Below, one piece after another: positions 23,777 through 34,400 of a DNA stretch of 64,000 nt. Origin of the DNA: Cladorhizidae sp. MBARI D1340-BT2 (lineage: Eukaryota; Porifera; Demospongiae; Poecilosclerida; Cladorhizidae); the NCBI GenBank assembly GCA_028752905.1, contig JAQNBH010000012.1, positions 27,661,816-27,725,815 on the forward strand, written 5' to 3'. The notes below the pieces were generated by a model. It saw only the letters and a list, made by a program, of their open reading frames with translations. It made no database searches and was not told where the DNA came from. Position 1 is the stretch's first letter; every line of letters starts with the position of its first letter. The position numbers and the translations under genes are program-made.

Positions 23777-24242
23777 GATCTAACCGAGTATGGTGAAATT
23801 TAAATAGAATGCACCATATTTAAACTCAGTTGACAGGGTGAAAATGGGGAGTAGTTGATTTACACTCAGTTTAAACAGGTGCAGATAGAGTGCTTCTAAT
23901 TGAATTCAGTCTGACCGACACTGTCACACAATTACAAATATCTCCAGTAGCCACACGTGTGCAGATGAAAACTTGACATGTGTTTGGTTTGCTAATTTTG
24001 ACAGTTGTGATGTCCTCAGTCTATTCATAAGCAGTTGTTAGAGAACTATACCGCCAAAATGAGCTTCTAACTTGGGGTTTTGGCTAAATAATTCGGTTAA
24101 ATTAGTGCCCACCATCCAATCTCCACCAAAATCAGTACCATAACTCCATCTGAAATGAATTATACCCCATTTGCACCCGCTCAACTGAGTTCATATAATT
24201 TATGGTGTATTCGATTTAAATTTTAATATACTCAGTTACATC
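23777..24242. mobile_element. MITE-like element with long imperfect terminal inverted repeats
   Basis: The left arm (about 23777-23900, beginning GATCTAACCGAGTA) is imperfectly complementary to the right arm (about 24090-24242, whose reverse complement begins GATGTAACTGAGTA). Further matched blocks are AAATTTAAAT-GAAT-CACCAT and ACTCAGTTGA-GGGTG-AAATGGGG. The middle has no ORF. Target duplication not identified; the arms are diverged, so the insertion is old. Confidence 0.7.
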
Positions 24243-24989
24243 TGTAACGAGATTGTTGGTGGAGTTTGGATGGCATATATATATAATACATGGGTGTATT
24301 ATATACTATTTTTATGTCTCCTTACAAAGGAGTGAACCAAGTCATGATCCATCACACGACAACATTTACTAGTCATGAACTGTCTACATGATTACTGTTA
24401 TTTCCAAGTCAGTTGTTATTAGGTAACAGCTGGAACTTGAGTGTTTGTAAGAACTACATATGGAAAACAATGTGATAACTGCTGGTGAGCAGGATATAAC
24501 TGTTGTGAGCGGCCATAAGCAGGACAACCCCGCCAAAAGTGGGAACAATCCCCTAGTGGGATAATTGTACTGAATATACACAACTTACAGGAAATGACTA
24601 TGACATCACAAACAAAACCACACTGATGAATATCATAGGACTGTCATGATACCCTCACCAAATACGAAACACAACAAACCCCATTATTCATAAGTGGTTG
24701 TTCACGAGTATCAATCAGGGGGAAGTCGATCTCAAACACGATACTTTCAAACAAGATCAGAAGAGGCAGGTACATTCCGAGGAGTGTCCACAGTAACCCG
24801 ATTCGATATGATTTCTTGTGGTAGAGTATCTCTCTCAGGTGACTCCAGTACAGCAATCTATCCTGACTCCTTTGGAGTAGGATACTCCCAATCAGGAACT
24901 ACATCTAACTCACTAGAAGGTGGATGCTCCTTCCGTTCTGAATCCTTCACTTCTTTTAGGTAATCCACATATCATTTGTAGAATTAATG

Positions 24990-25410
24990 TTCTCTAATTT
25001 TGACTGTTCTCTAATTTTGACCAAATAAGACACAGGTCCAAGGCACTCAACAATCAATCTGGGAACCCAATCTGGTCCTGATCTTTAGGTTTCTCACCAT
25101 CACTGACTGTCCTAAAAACCGTATGGTCTTGTTCTCAATGATTATGATCTATCTTTGCTCTGCCTGTTTACTGACTACATAAGCATTACAATCATGTTTC
25201 CACAGATCTAGTCTGGTTCTAAGACTTCTCTCCACAAAGAGAGAGCATGGAACTCCATGTGGATACTCCTATCTGTAAACAGTGCCTGAGTAAGACTTGT
25301 TCCATTTGACACACTTGCCTTCAAGGTCTGTTTCACCGACTGAACAGAGTGCTCTACCAATCCATTTGTGGCAGGGTGATATGGTGCACTCCTGATATTA
25401 TGAATTCACG
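24990..25410 (-). pseudogene. Integrase C-terminal remnant of element D
   Basis: VEHSVQSVKQTLKASVSNGT near 25350 corresponds to the helix carrying the catalytic Glu (N-G-x-x-E). The downstream frames resemble the GPY linker. The pol tail continues to about 24700. Confidence 0.55.
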
Positions 25411-25521
25411 AACTAATCTGATGTGAACGAAGGCCATATCACTAACGAATTGTTGTGACAATCCATATGCTGCGATAAGTAGGATTATATCGAGGATATC
25501 TGCTTCCAATCTAGTTGAATA

Positions 25522-25842
25522 TTATCTTCCTGTCAAACATGTTTTCTTGCCTTTAATAGTTACTACGATCAACTGCTTTGGACCATGCTGCTCATACTCG
25601 ACCTCTACCATCAGCTCAACTACTACTGGCATGACTTCTCCAGTATAAATCTTCAACAATAACGATGGTGGTTGCAACTTTGTTCCAGGATATTTGGACC
25701 TCAAAACTTCTTCAAACAGAATAGGAACAGCTGTTCCTGTATACACTTCAATCAACAGTGGACCTGAATAGGGTTTCTCCCTGCAACTCCACCTCCTATG
25801 TGAACATGACACCTCCTGCTGACCACTATGAATGGTAAGCAC
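25522..25842 (-). pseudogene. Protease C-terminal region of element D
   Basis: KIYTGEVMPVVVELMVEVEY and LIVVTIKGKKTCLTGR match the part of gypsy proteases after the active site (Y-T-G-E-x-L-P-V-x-G, then G-R). An earlier partial copy of the same motif (VYTGTAVPILFEEVL) occurs at 25740, suggesting an internal duplication. The DTG itself is not visible. Confidence 0.6.
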
Positions 25843-25959
25843 CTATCGACACTGACTGTTTGTGGCTGGTTGGTTGCCAAATGTTAAACTCCTCCCTCTT
25901 AGAGGTCTCCATTCGTCAGCTTTGTGAAGGTTTCTTTCATCCTTGAATTGCTTCTAGGA

Positions 25960-26560
25960 TCTACTGCTGCAAGATGTCCAATCTTCATACAGATGAAACA
26001 CTTGGCGTCTTTGAACTTGCACAGTTTTCCGTAATTAGACTTCCACCAATGATAACAAACTTGATCAACTCGATACACTCTCCCATTAACAGTTCCTTTT
26101 ATTTCACTGGCACAATGATCAGCTACTTCAGCTCCTTGCAACGTGAAGAGCTTTGGCATAATTATGTTAGTCCTTCCTCGACAAATAATTTTTGTCTCAT
26201 TCTACACACAAGCTCTCTGAGAGCCCTTTTTAAGAAATGTTCCGAACTCGCAGTTGACATCTCCAAGGAATTGACATCTTCTGTAAAAATTATACCTTTT
26301 CAGCGGAATAGCTAATGGATAATGAGCATTAAGTGCTCTTAGAAGTTTTTCAAAAGACTTCTCCCTGGGTTTGGCTGGAGCTATAATTATAGCAAACCTT
26401 GCAATAAGGCATGCCCAATTACTGTTAATAACACAGCAACCTTCTTGTCATCTATCACTTTATTTGCCTCCATGTAGAGGTTTACTCCTTCGAGGTAAGT
26501 GGAGATCTTCTAGGTGTCTAGGCTAAACTTTCCTAGCTGCCCATACAACTATACTCAAGC
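25960..26560 (-). pseudogene. Gag remnant of element D
   Basis: Capsid-like pieces (STYLEGVNLYMEANKVIDDK near 26490-26430; RALRELVCRM near 26220) precede two zinc-knuckle-like units (CYHWWKSNYGKLC and CFICMKIGHLAAV) at 26060-25970. The first knuckle has lost its second Cys. Confidence 0.7.
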
Positions 26561-26669
26561 CATAATCCTGTCTACTCGCCACTTGTGATATCTTTATTAT
26601 ATCACTAACGTTTAAGTTATTACTGTGCAATAAATACTTTATTGAAATGAAAACAGACTGATTACTAGT

Positions 26670-27300
26670 ATATCATCCTTCAAGTAATGGGACTAGCAGA
26701 AAGAGCATTTCAGTCATTCAAAGTGGGGCTGAAGACAACCGCATGAGTCAATTCAAGGCTTGTCTCTCAAAGTTCCTAACTCGAGTTCCCCCAGCAGAAC
26801 TTCTCATGGGACGTCTTTACTCCAGGATGGATTTACTCTACCCCGAATGCCTCAAAAGGTCAAGGCAGAGCAGATATTGTGTAATCAACCTCTTTCATCA
26901 CAGTTGCAGATCTAGTCTACTTTTAAGAACTTTTCCGAATCATTGCCACAGTATATAGTTATATACCAGGGAAGGGAAAATAGTTAATTAAAACTACAGG
27001 ATTCCTTTCTTACCAAGTGAAGTGGTGTTACATTCAGGTCAACTTGTATGCAGACATGTGGTTACACAGCATATGAGACTGTGTCCGACCCAAGATGCCT
27101 GAAAACAGCCAGCGCTCTGATCTGGTTGAGCCACTCACTCTACCTGATATACCTCCTGATCCACCTACTCCATTACCTCCTTACCCTCAATTGCACCTTC
27201 AAGGAACTTGTGTCAGCTCAAGTTGAAAAGTCAATGGCCAGATTACTACAAATAAGCTTGTAAACGTGAGCGAGGGGAAGTATGCTATACTAAATATGAA
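26670..27300 (+). pseudogene. Ty3/gypsy integrase end, fragment E
   Basis: Plus strand, opposite in orientation to D. SNGTSRKSISVIQ-type frames near 26685 with GLAERAFQSFKVGLKTTA in one frame (Glu helix), then PPAELLMGRLYSRMDLLYPE (26788-26850), YQVKW near 27015 and a Pro-rich tail (PDIPPDPPTPLPPYPQL, 27140-27195). Only the end of pol is left. Confidence 0.7.
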
Positions 27301-28319
27301 CAGGAAGTACTTAATTGTTGATTGCATCACCAATATAATTTCTTGATGTGTTATATATATGTGAGTAAATACTATTGGTCATGTTTTATAACATTCTTTT
27401 AGAATTCTATGATTAACGATAAGATATGATTATTACAGAAAGAAAAATTTCCTCCGTGGAAGATAGTTTGGTATGCATGTCACATTTTTTGGTGAGTTAT
27501 TTTCTAACACAAATTTCTGGGAAGATCATGAAGGTTTCCATAATGTGCAGCTCCTCTTGATATCCATTGGCATCTGCTCGTAATTATATAACTCTTCCTC
27601 TTCCTATGTCGACTATCGGTCTCCAACCTCACACTTCAGTCATTTTCCCTTCGTATTTCCACATTGTTTATTAAATAAATACTAGAAACTTCATTTGGTG
27701 TCAGTTTTATAGCAGGGGAGAAATACAGCTATCTCTAGAATTTCTTGCATTATGAAGATTCGCTCATTTTCAAAGACAAAGCAATCATTTTACTACAAAC
27801 AAACAAACCTTTGGGTTTCTCTCCTCAAACATCTCCTCTACCTTAGATAGGAAAGGCCATATATAGCAACTGCACCACACCACCCAGACTTGTCAGTTGA
27901 GTTTGGCAGGGGATACCCAAAAATATATGACGCAGTCATAGTAGGGGGTTAGTCTTATACCCATTACCTATCACTATCAGGAATGGAGCTAGGGCTGCCC
28001 TGGCTATGCAGGAGGGAGGTAGTAGGCCTGCCTCTTATATCCCATGACAATTATGTATGTACCTGTACATTTTAACGTGTAATCATAATGGGTGTAAACT
28101 CACATCGACAGCCAGTGCATGAGAGATCACTCAATTTGCTGGGCCAAAACAAACTTGAACTGATGCTCTCTTACTCAAGGGGGTGGAGGAGGAACCTAAT
28201 TAAATAATATACTGTACACAGTATAATATATTAGTTGTTGAAACAAAATCATGTCAAACATACACTGCAGTAGAAAAAACGACACAAAATGAAGTGTGCT
28301 GAAAGTTCCTGTGTTCCTG
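27301..28319. other. Presumed 3' flank of the PIKfyve-like gene; nothing else seen
   Basis: No ORF with recognisable motifs. It lies downstream of the minus-strand stop codon at 28320-28322 and probably contains the 3' UTR; no polyadenylation signal could be chosen with confidence. Confidence 0.3.
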
Positions 28320-28497
28320 TTAGAAGTCCATGCCAAGCCCGGACCATTTGTCAGGCACCACTGTAAAATACCGCTCCATTGCATCGCAGAACCGCTTGCG
28401 ATAAAGTTCAGGGTACACAACTGTTGGCAGCTCACGCCCGATGTCTTCTTCAAGTACATTTCCAGACGCTTGTCGAATGTAAATGTGCGTACATAAT
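28320..28497 (-). CDS. PIKfyve-like terminal exon (with frameshift)
   Basis: Acceptor CTTCCCTCTAG precedes 28497. The exon completes a Gly-free Asp codon with the previous exon (ATGG/AT) and reads DYVRTFTFDKRLEMYLKKTSG, the activation loop. After a GGG at about 28440 the homologous reading continues one frame over: RELPTVVYPELYRKRF, CDAMERYFTVVPDKW and SGLGMDF, ending TAA at 28320-28322. One extra base in that GGG would restore the family reading, so either a homopolymer error or a true mutation is possible. If real, the protein would lose its conserved C-terminal helix. Confidence 0.88.
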
Positions 28498-31400
28498 CTA
28501 GAGGGAAGTCAAAAATTGGTCATGGATATGTACGTGTGTGTCTGTCTAACTAACTGCGAGTTAGTTACATGTTGGGGAATGTGGAAACAATCTTTATATA
28601 ATTATGTTTGACCCTTGTATAAAATGGCAACCCCCACCCCAGACCCTCCAAAAGTTTATATCTCAGCTAAAACTTATTTCGGCACGTTCTTAATATCCTA
28701 AATGGTGGTCTCGGTCAAATTTAACTTTAAAAACAACAACACAACAACACTATATACCAGTGTGCCTTTAATCCTTTGCTAACATAATAAATCAGCAGTG
28801 ATCTCCCCTTCAATCCACCCCCCCCCCCCCCTATTTTAAGCAATATGCTATTCTCAATGAACTCTCAGTTGATATAATAACCTTACAATAACCTCCTCAA
28901 TAATCAACTTGAAATTGTATTCTCTCAACGTTTCGACTAGATGCTCTAGCCTTCATCAGGAATATGACGGTTATTGTAAAATATGCCTATTCTTCATAAT
29001 TTTACTATATACTGGAACACTCTGAATTGTCCAATGCATTGTACCAACTAAGAAATCTGTTTCTCGATCCAGTAAAACACGTGATACTAGGTAAAGGATC
29101 AGCATACAATAAAAATGCATACATGTGTATGTGCAATATCGAGTCTAAGCTGAGTCAGCATATAGCTGCACTTTTCGCTAAAGCTTCTGAAGAAGCTGAC
29201 TCTTATGACAAGTTAAAACACAAACCTACAACAAAACCAGGTATTACTTATGACCCACGTATCTAAGTGTATAATTGTGCAGTACTCATCAAAATATCCT
29301 TGATTGCATTTGATCCCTGTGTAAATCTACGGAGTGTGTGGATCCACATTTTTATTGGCCTTTGTTTAAATAAATTCCGTGGGGAAGGGATAGGCAATTA
29401 ATTAATATTATTAACGATATAGAGTTGGGATGCGCCTGGTCCTAGAGGAAAAGAGCATCAGTAGCTGCCATGTTATCTTATACTAGCACATTAATAATAT
29501 TTGTTAAATGTAGTGTTGTATATATGCATTATGCATAAGTAATTGTTGATCACAACTAGGTTCCGTACATATAAAAAAAAAAAATAATAATATATATATT
29601 TTTTTTTAAGGAGTTGCTTGCTTCAGGTTATCATGCCTCTTCCTGCATGCCAGATGTTCCACTCCTTTTAAGGTGATGCCTCAGAGGATTCAGAACATAC
29701 TGCCTGCAACACTTGGTCTACGTCATTATCAGTAGCCAGCTTGCATTACCAGTAAATGGTGGTACTTGTGATTCTCCCGCATGTAACTTTTCATGGAATT
29801 CTTCTTTTAGCAATGATCCACTGACTGGAGTGCCTTGCCCCCTTTTCTGAATCAACCACAGAGGTGTAGAGCATTTTCAAGTTGGTCATCTTTAGCAAAT
29901 TTGAACTCAGTCCCCTGACTATCAAGGGTGCAAAATCTGTTCATACTTATTTTATCTTGTTATCGTTGCCTTTCCAACACCATATTCTTCTCAAGTCCAG
30001 CTTGAGTGACTCTTTCGGATATCGTGCCAAGAATAGCTAACTTCACCTCGATCTTTTGTAGCCAGCCCCAACCAAGAACCAACGAATCTTTTACTGTCAA
30101 TAGTCATTACCATGTTTAACTGGGACTTGGATATGCAAGGTGTGCTGTATATGGAATTTTCAAATCTGTGAAGTAGCTACAAGCCTGCAACAGCTTCAGA
30201 ACATGACAATACTAATGACAGGTATAGTGTAGCTTACTCTACTCTCGCTACTTTCTGGATTGTAACATTCTGTACGACTCCTGCTTGCTTCATCAACAGA
30301 AAAACTTCAAGCTCGTCTACCAGAGGACTCTCTTTAGGGAAGACCATGATTGAAGAAGTTCTTTAGGCTCATCTAGATTTACCTAACCACTTTCATGGAC
30401 AGAATGTATTAGTCTAAATATAAATCATTTTCTATTATTGCATTACGTTCCTCATATGGAAAATTTTTCTATTTATAGGCCACAGAAGATTGAGAAATAT
30501 TTTCCCCATGATGCATAAATTGAGCTTTTACAGTAGAAATAGTACATGTCTATGTGTTGTCTGTGATGAATGTCTTGTTGACAACCTCTGTACCATCCTC
30601 ATCTGCAGTTCAGTCTATTATGACAATGCAATACTGTTCTGGTTCTATTGTTCTGATCGTTAGTAATGCCCAAGTTAGCCAGTAAGTCATTCATGAGTAT
30701 ATGTTGCTTTGAGATGTTATAAATAAATTTATATTTTGGCGATGAGGATGGTGACTACACTGGTAGCTGCTAAGTATGGAACCCTCCCAGAGTTTCATCC
30801 AGACTGTGGGTCTGTCAGGTCCTTTTTCTCAAAGCTAACTCGATTCCTGATGAAAAGGAAGCAAGTATATTTCTCAGCTGTATAAGAGGGAACACATAAG
30901 ACCTCCTGCTACTGAGAAGTCTTCTAGCTCCTACTGAGCTGGAGAATGCCAGTACATTAGAAACTCATACAACATTTCAAACCAAAGCCAAACATTATCG
31001 GCCAGAGATTTAACTTCTATCAGAGGAAACAGAGGATTAACAAAAGTATCACAGAATTCATCACTGCATTAAGGAAGCTCACCAGAGACTGAGATTGTGG
31101 AGTATCATTGAATGACACCCTGCGTGAGTGATCGGTTCATTGGAGGTTTGAAGAGCACCAGCATTCACACTCTCTATGAAAGAACACCTCAGCAGATGCT
31201 TGCAACATAACCAAGAACTCATGCTAAGGCCTTCAGCAGCACGGGAGCAAGTGGCGCTTTACTCCACCATACAGCAAGACAGCAGAAATCAAACACACTC
31301 CTAAAAGACAGCTCATCGTAGCAAAGTGACTGTAGTGAATTCCTCTCACTAGATGGGTGTCGTTGATTTGACCTCGGTGCCATCCCCTTCACCTGTGGTT

Positions 31401-34400
31401 CATGGCATGCAATATTGTCTGGAACTTTCATTCTGATGGTGTTGTTCCCAAGTTAGCCAGTGAGGAATTGATGTTATTATAACTAACAAAATACAATAGC
31501 TCTGGAGTTGCACTGAGTAACTTCTTACACATGAAAGTGACTGCTCGACATAAAAAACAAAAAATCCAAAATAGAAATGAGACAAAAGATGTGTTTTAGT
31601 ATTAAAAAAATATATATATACATACATATACTGTATATATATATCTATATATATATATATATACATACATATACTGTGTATATATCTCTATACAACATGC
31701 ATATCAATATATATATATGGTCAGTGTAGAGTGTGGTAAGTTGTTTATGAGCATGTGCCTGTAATTTCATGAGCCAAAGGTGAGTGAAAATACAGCCTAC
31801 AAGTGAAATGGCTTGCGATATTCCACGATATAATTGGGAGTCTTGGCTATTACCAGAGTTGTTGCTAGCACTAGATATGAGGAAATAGCCGTGTCATGGA
31901 GGCTATGTGTTCACTGGCCCATCCCCACAGGTGGCTCGTGGGTTGCCTACCAGCCCTTATAAGATAACACTGTAATTAGACCCTGACCAATGGGTGGCAA
32001 GTAAGTATGTGCGTGCATCTACACGGCTCTAGGTATGAATTATTGTTTCTCTAATTTCTGACCCTTTCCCGACCAATAACGACCATTTTTAAAATATCTA
32101 ATATTGTATTTGATATTTGACATCCACTATTTTAACACCATACTTCCATCACCACACCCACTCTAAAATTCCTTGCTCCAATGAGGGTATACAAATGAAT
32201 TGACTTGGAGGTCAAATTGATTTCAACATGCAAGGTGGTAATAAGGTAATTTCAGCCCACATAATTAACTCAAGAATTTGGCAAGTAACCTAGATAGAAT
32301 GTCTAACTGGGGAGTCCAGATAAGGGAGCTTTCTCTATATCAGCAATGGATGATCCTCAACGATTATTGCAATAACCATCTAACATATTATTTGGAACTA
32401 CCCTTAATGGTTAAACTAAACAACATTACTGGTGATCACTTATCAATTACAATAAAAATAAATGATAAACACAGTTATTGTTGACCCCTTACCAATCAAC
32501 ATGGCAATCCAGTTATTGTGATGACCCTTTACCAATAACCATGACAACCCTGTTATGTTACTGTGATGAACCTGTTACTGTGATGAACCCTCACCAAAAA
32601 CCAAGAATGTTACCGTGCCAAAATCCCTTACCCATTATTCCGACCACTAGCATGCCGGCATTGTCATCAATGCAAGTAAGGAGAGAGTAGTCCATGATGG
32701 AATTCTGGGCCAGGAACTCGCTGTCGGCCATGATGGCTTGCATCAGCACAAACTTGGGAGTGAGGATGCACATATACAGGGGCGTGGCAGATAGCTGCAG
32801 AAAGAGAGGAGCAAATGTTCTTCAAAGTAGAGGATTGTAACTGTATAATTATAGCACACCCTCTCCCACATCTCTATTTGACGTCTTTGAGTTTCCTTTC
32901 TATTCCCAAGCATTCCCTTATTTCCCTCTCTCCAGGCCGACAACACCTAAACTCCACCCACTTCACACCCTCCACATACACACTTACCTTAATTAATCTC
33001 GTGGCTAGAGGGGGGAAGGGTCTGCTAAACTAAAGTAGAACTTCTGTTCCAAGCGCATCTCTATCTTGGTAAGTTTGTGATGCCACCCTACTGTACATGC
33101 TCACGAGAGTGATGACATCACAAAAGCACCAGGATTGGGTGGGAACAAAAGCACCAGGATTGGGTGGGAACAAAAGCACCAGGATTGGGTGGGAACAAAA
33201 GCACCAGGATTGGGTGGGAACAAAAGCACCAGGATTGGGTGGGAACAAAAGCACCAGGATTGGGTGGGAACAAAAGCACCAGGATTGGGTGGGAACAAAA
33301 GTACCAGGATTGGGTGGGAACAAAAGCACCAGGATTGGGTGGGAACAAAAGCACCAGGATTGGGTGGGAACAAAAGCACCAGGATTGGGTGGGAACAAAA
33401 GCACCAGGATTGGGTGGGAACAAAAGCACCAGGATTGGGTGGGAACAAAAGCACCAGGATTGGGTGGGAACAAAAGCACCAGGATTGGGTGGGAACAAAA
33501 GCACCAGGATTGGGTGGGAACAAAAGCACCAGGATTGGGTGGGAACAAAAGCACCAGGATTGGGTGGGAACAAAAGCACCAGGATTGGGTGGGAACAAAA
33601 GCACCAGGATTGGGTGGGAACAAAAGCACCAGGATTGGGTGGGAACAAAAGCACCAGGATTGGGTGGGAACAAAAGCACCAGGATTGGGTGGGAACAAAA
33701 GCACCGGGATTGGGTGGGAACAAAAGCACCGGGATTGGGTGGGAACAAAAGCACCGGGATTGGGTGGGAACAAAAGCACCAGGATTGGGTGGGAACAAAA
33801 GCACCAGGATTGGGTGGGAACAAAAGCACCAGGATTGGATGGGAACAAAAGCACCAGGATTGGGTGGGAACAAAAGCACCAGGATTGGATGGGAACAAAA
33901 GCACCAGGATTGGGTGGGAACAAAAGCACCAGGATTGGGTGGGAACAAAAGCACCAGGATTGGATGGGAACAAAAGCACCAGGATTGGGGGGGGAACAAA
34001 AGCACCAGGATTGGGTGGGAACAAAAGCACCAGGATTGGGTGGGAACAAAAGCACCAGGATTGGGTGGGAACAAAAGCACTGGGAACAAAAGCACCAGGA
34101 TTGGGTGGGAACAAAAGCACCAGGATTGGGTGGGAACAAAAGCACCAGGATTGGGTGGGAACAACAGCACCAGGATTGGGTGGGAACAAAAGCACCAGGA
34201 TTGGGGGGGAACAAAAGCACCAGGATTGGGTGGGAACAAAAGCACCAGGATTGGGTGGGAACAACAGCACCAGGATTGGGTGGGAACAAAAGCACCAGGA
34301 TTGGGTGGGAACAAAAGCACCAGGATTGGGTGGGAACAAAAGCACCAGGATTGGGTGGGAACAAAAGCACCAGGATTGGGTGGGAACAAAAGCACCAGGA

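Larger units (their letters stand above)
24660..26620 (-). mobile_element. Internally deleted Ty3/gypsy remnant D
   Basis: Minus strand, from 26.56 kb down: gag, zinc knuckles, protease, then directly an integrase end and the pol tail at 24.7-24.9 kb. RT and RNase H are missing between protease (25.53 kb) and integrase (about 25.4 kb), so this copy carries a deletion. It is similar in type to element A. No LTRs defined. Confidence 0.75.
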
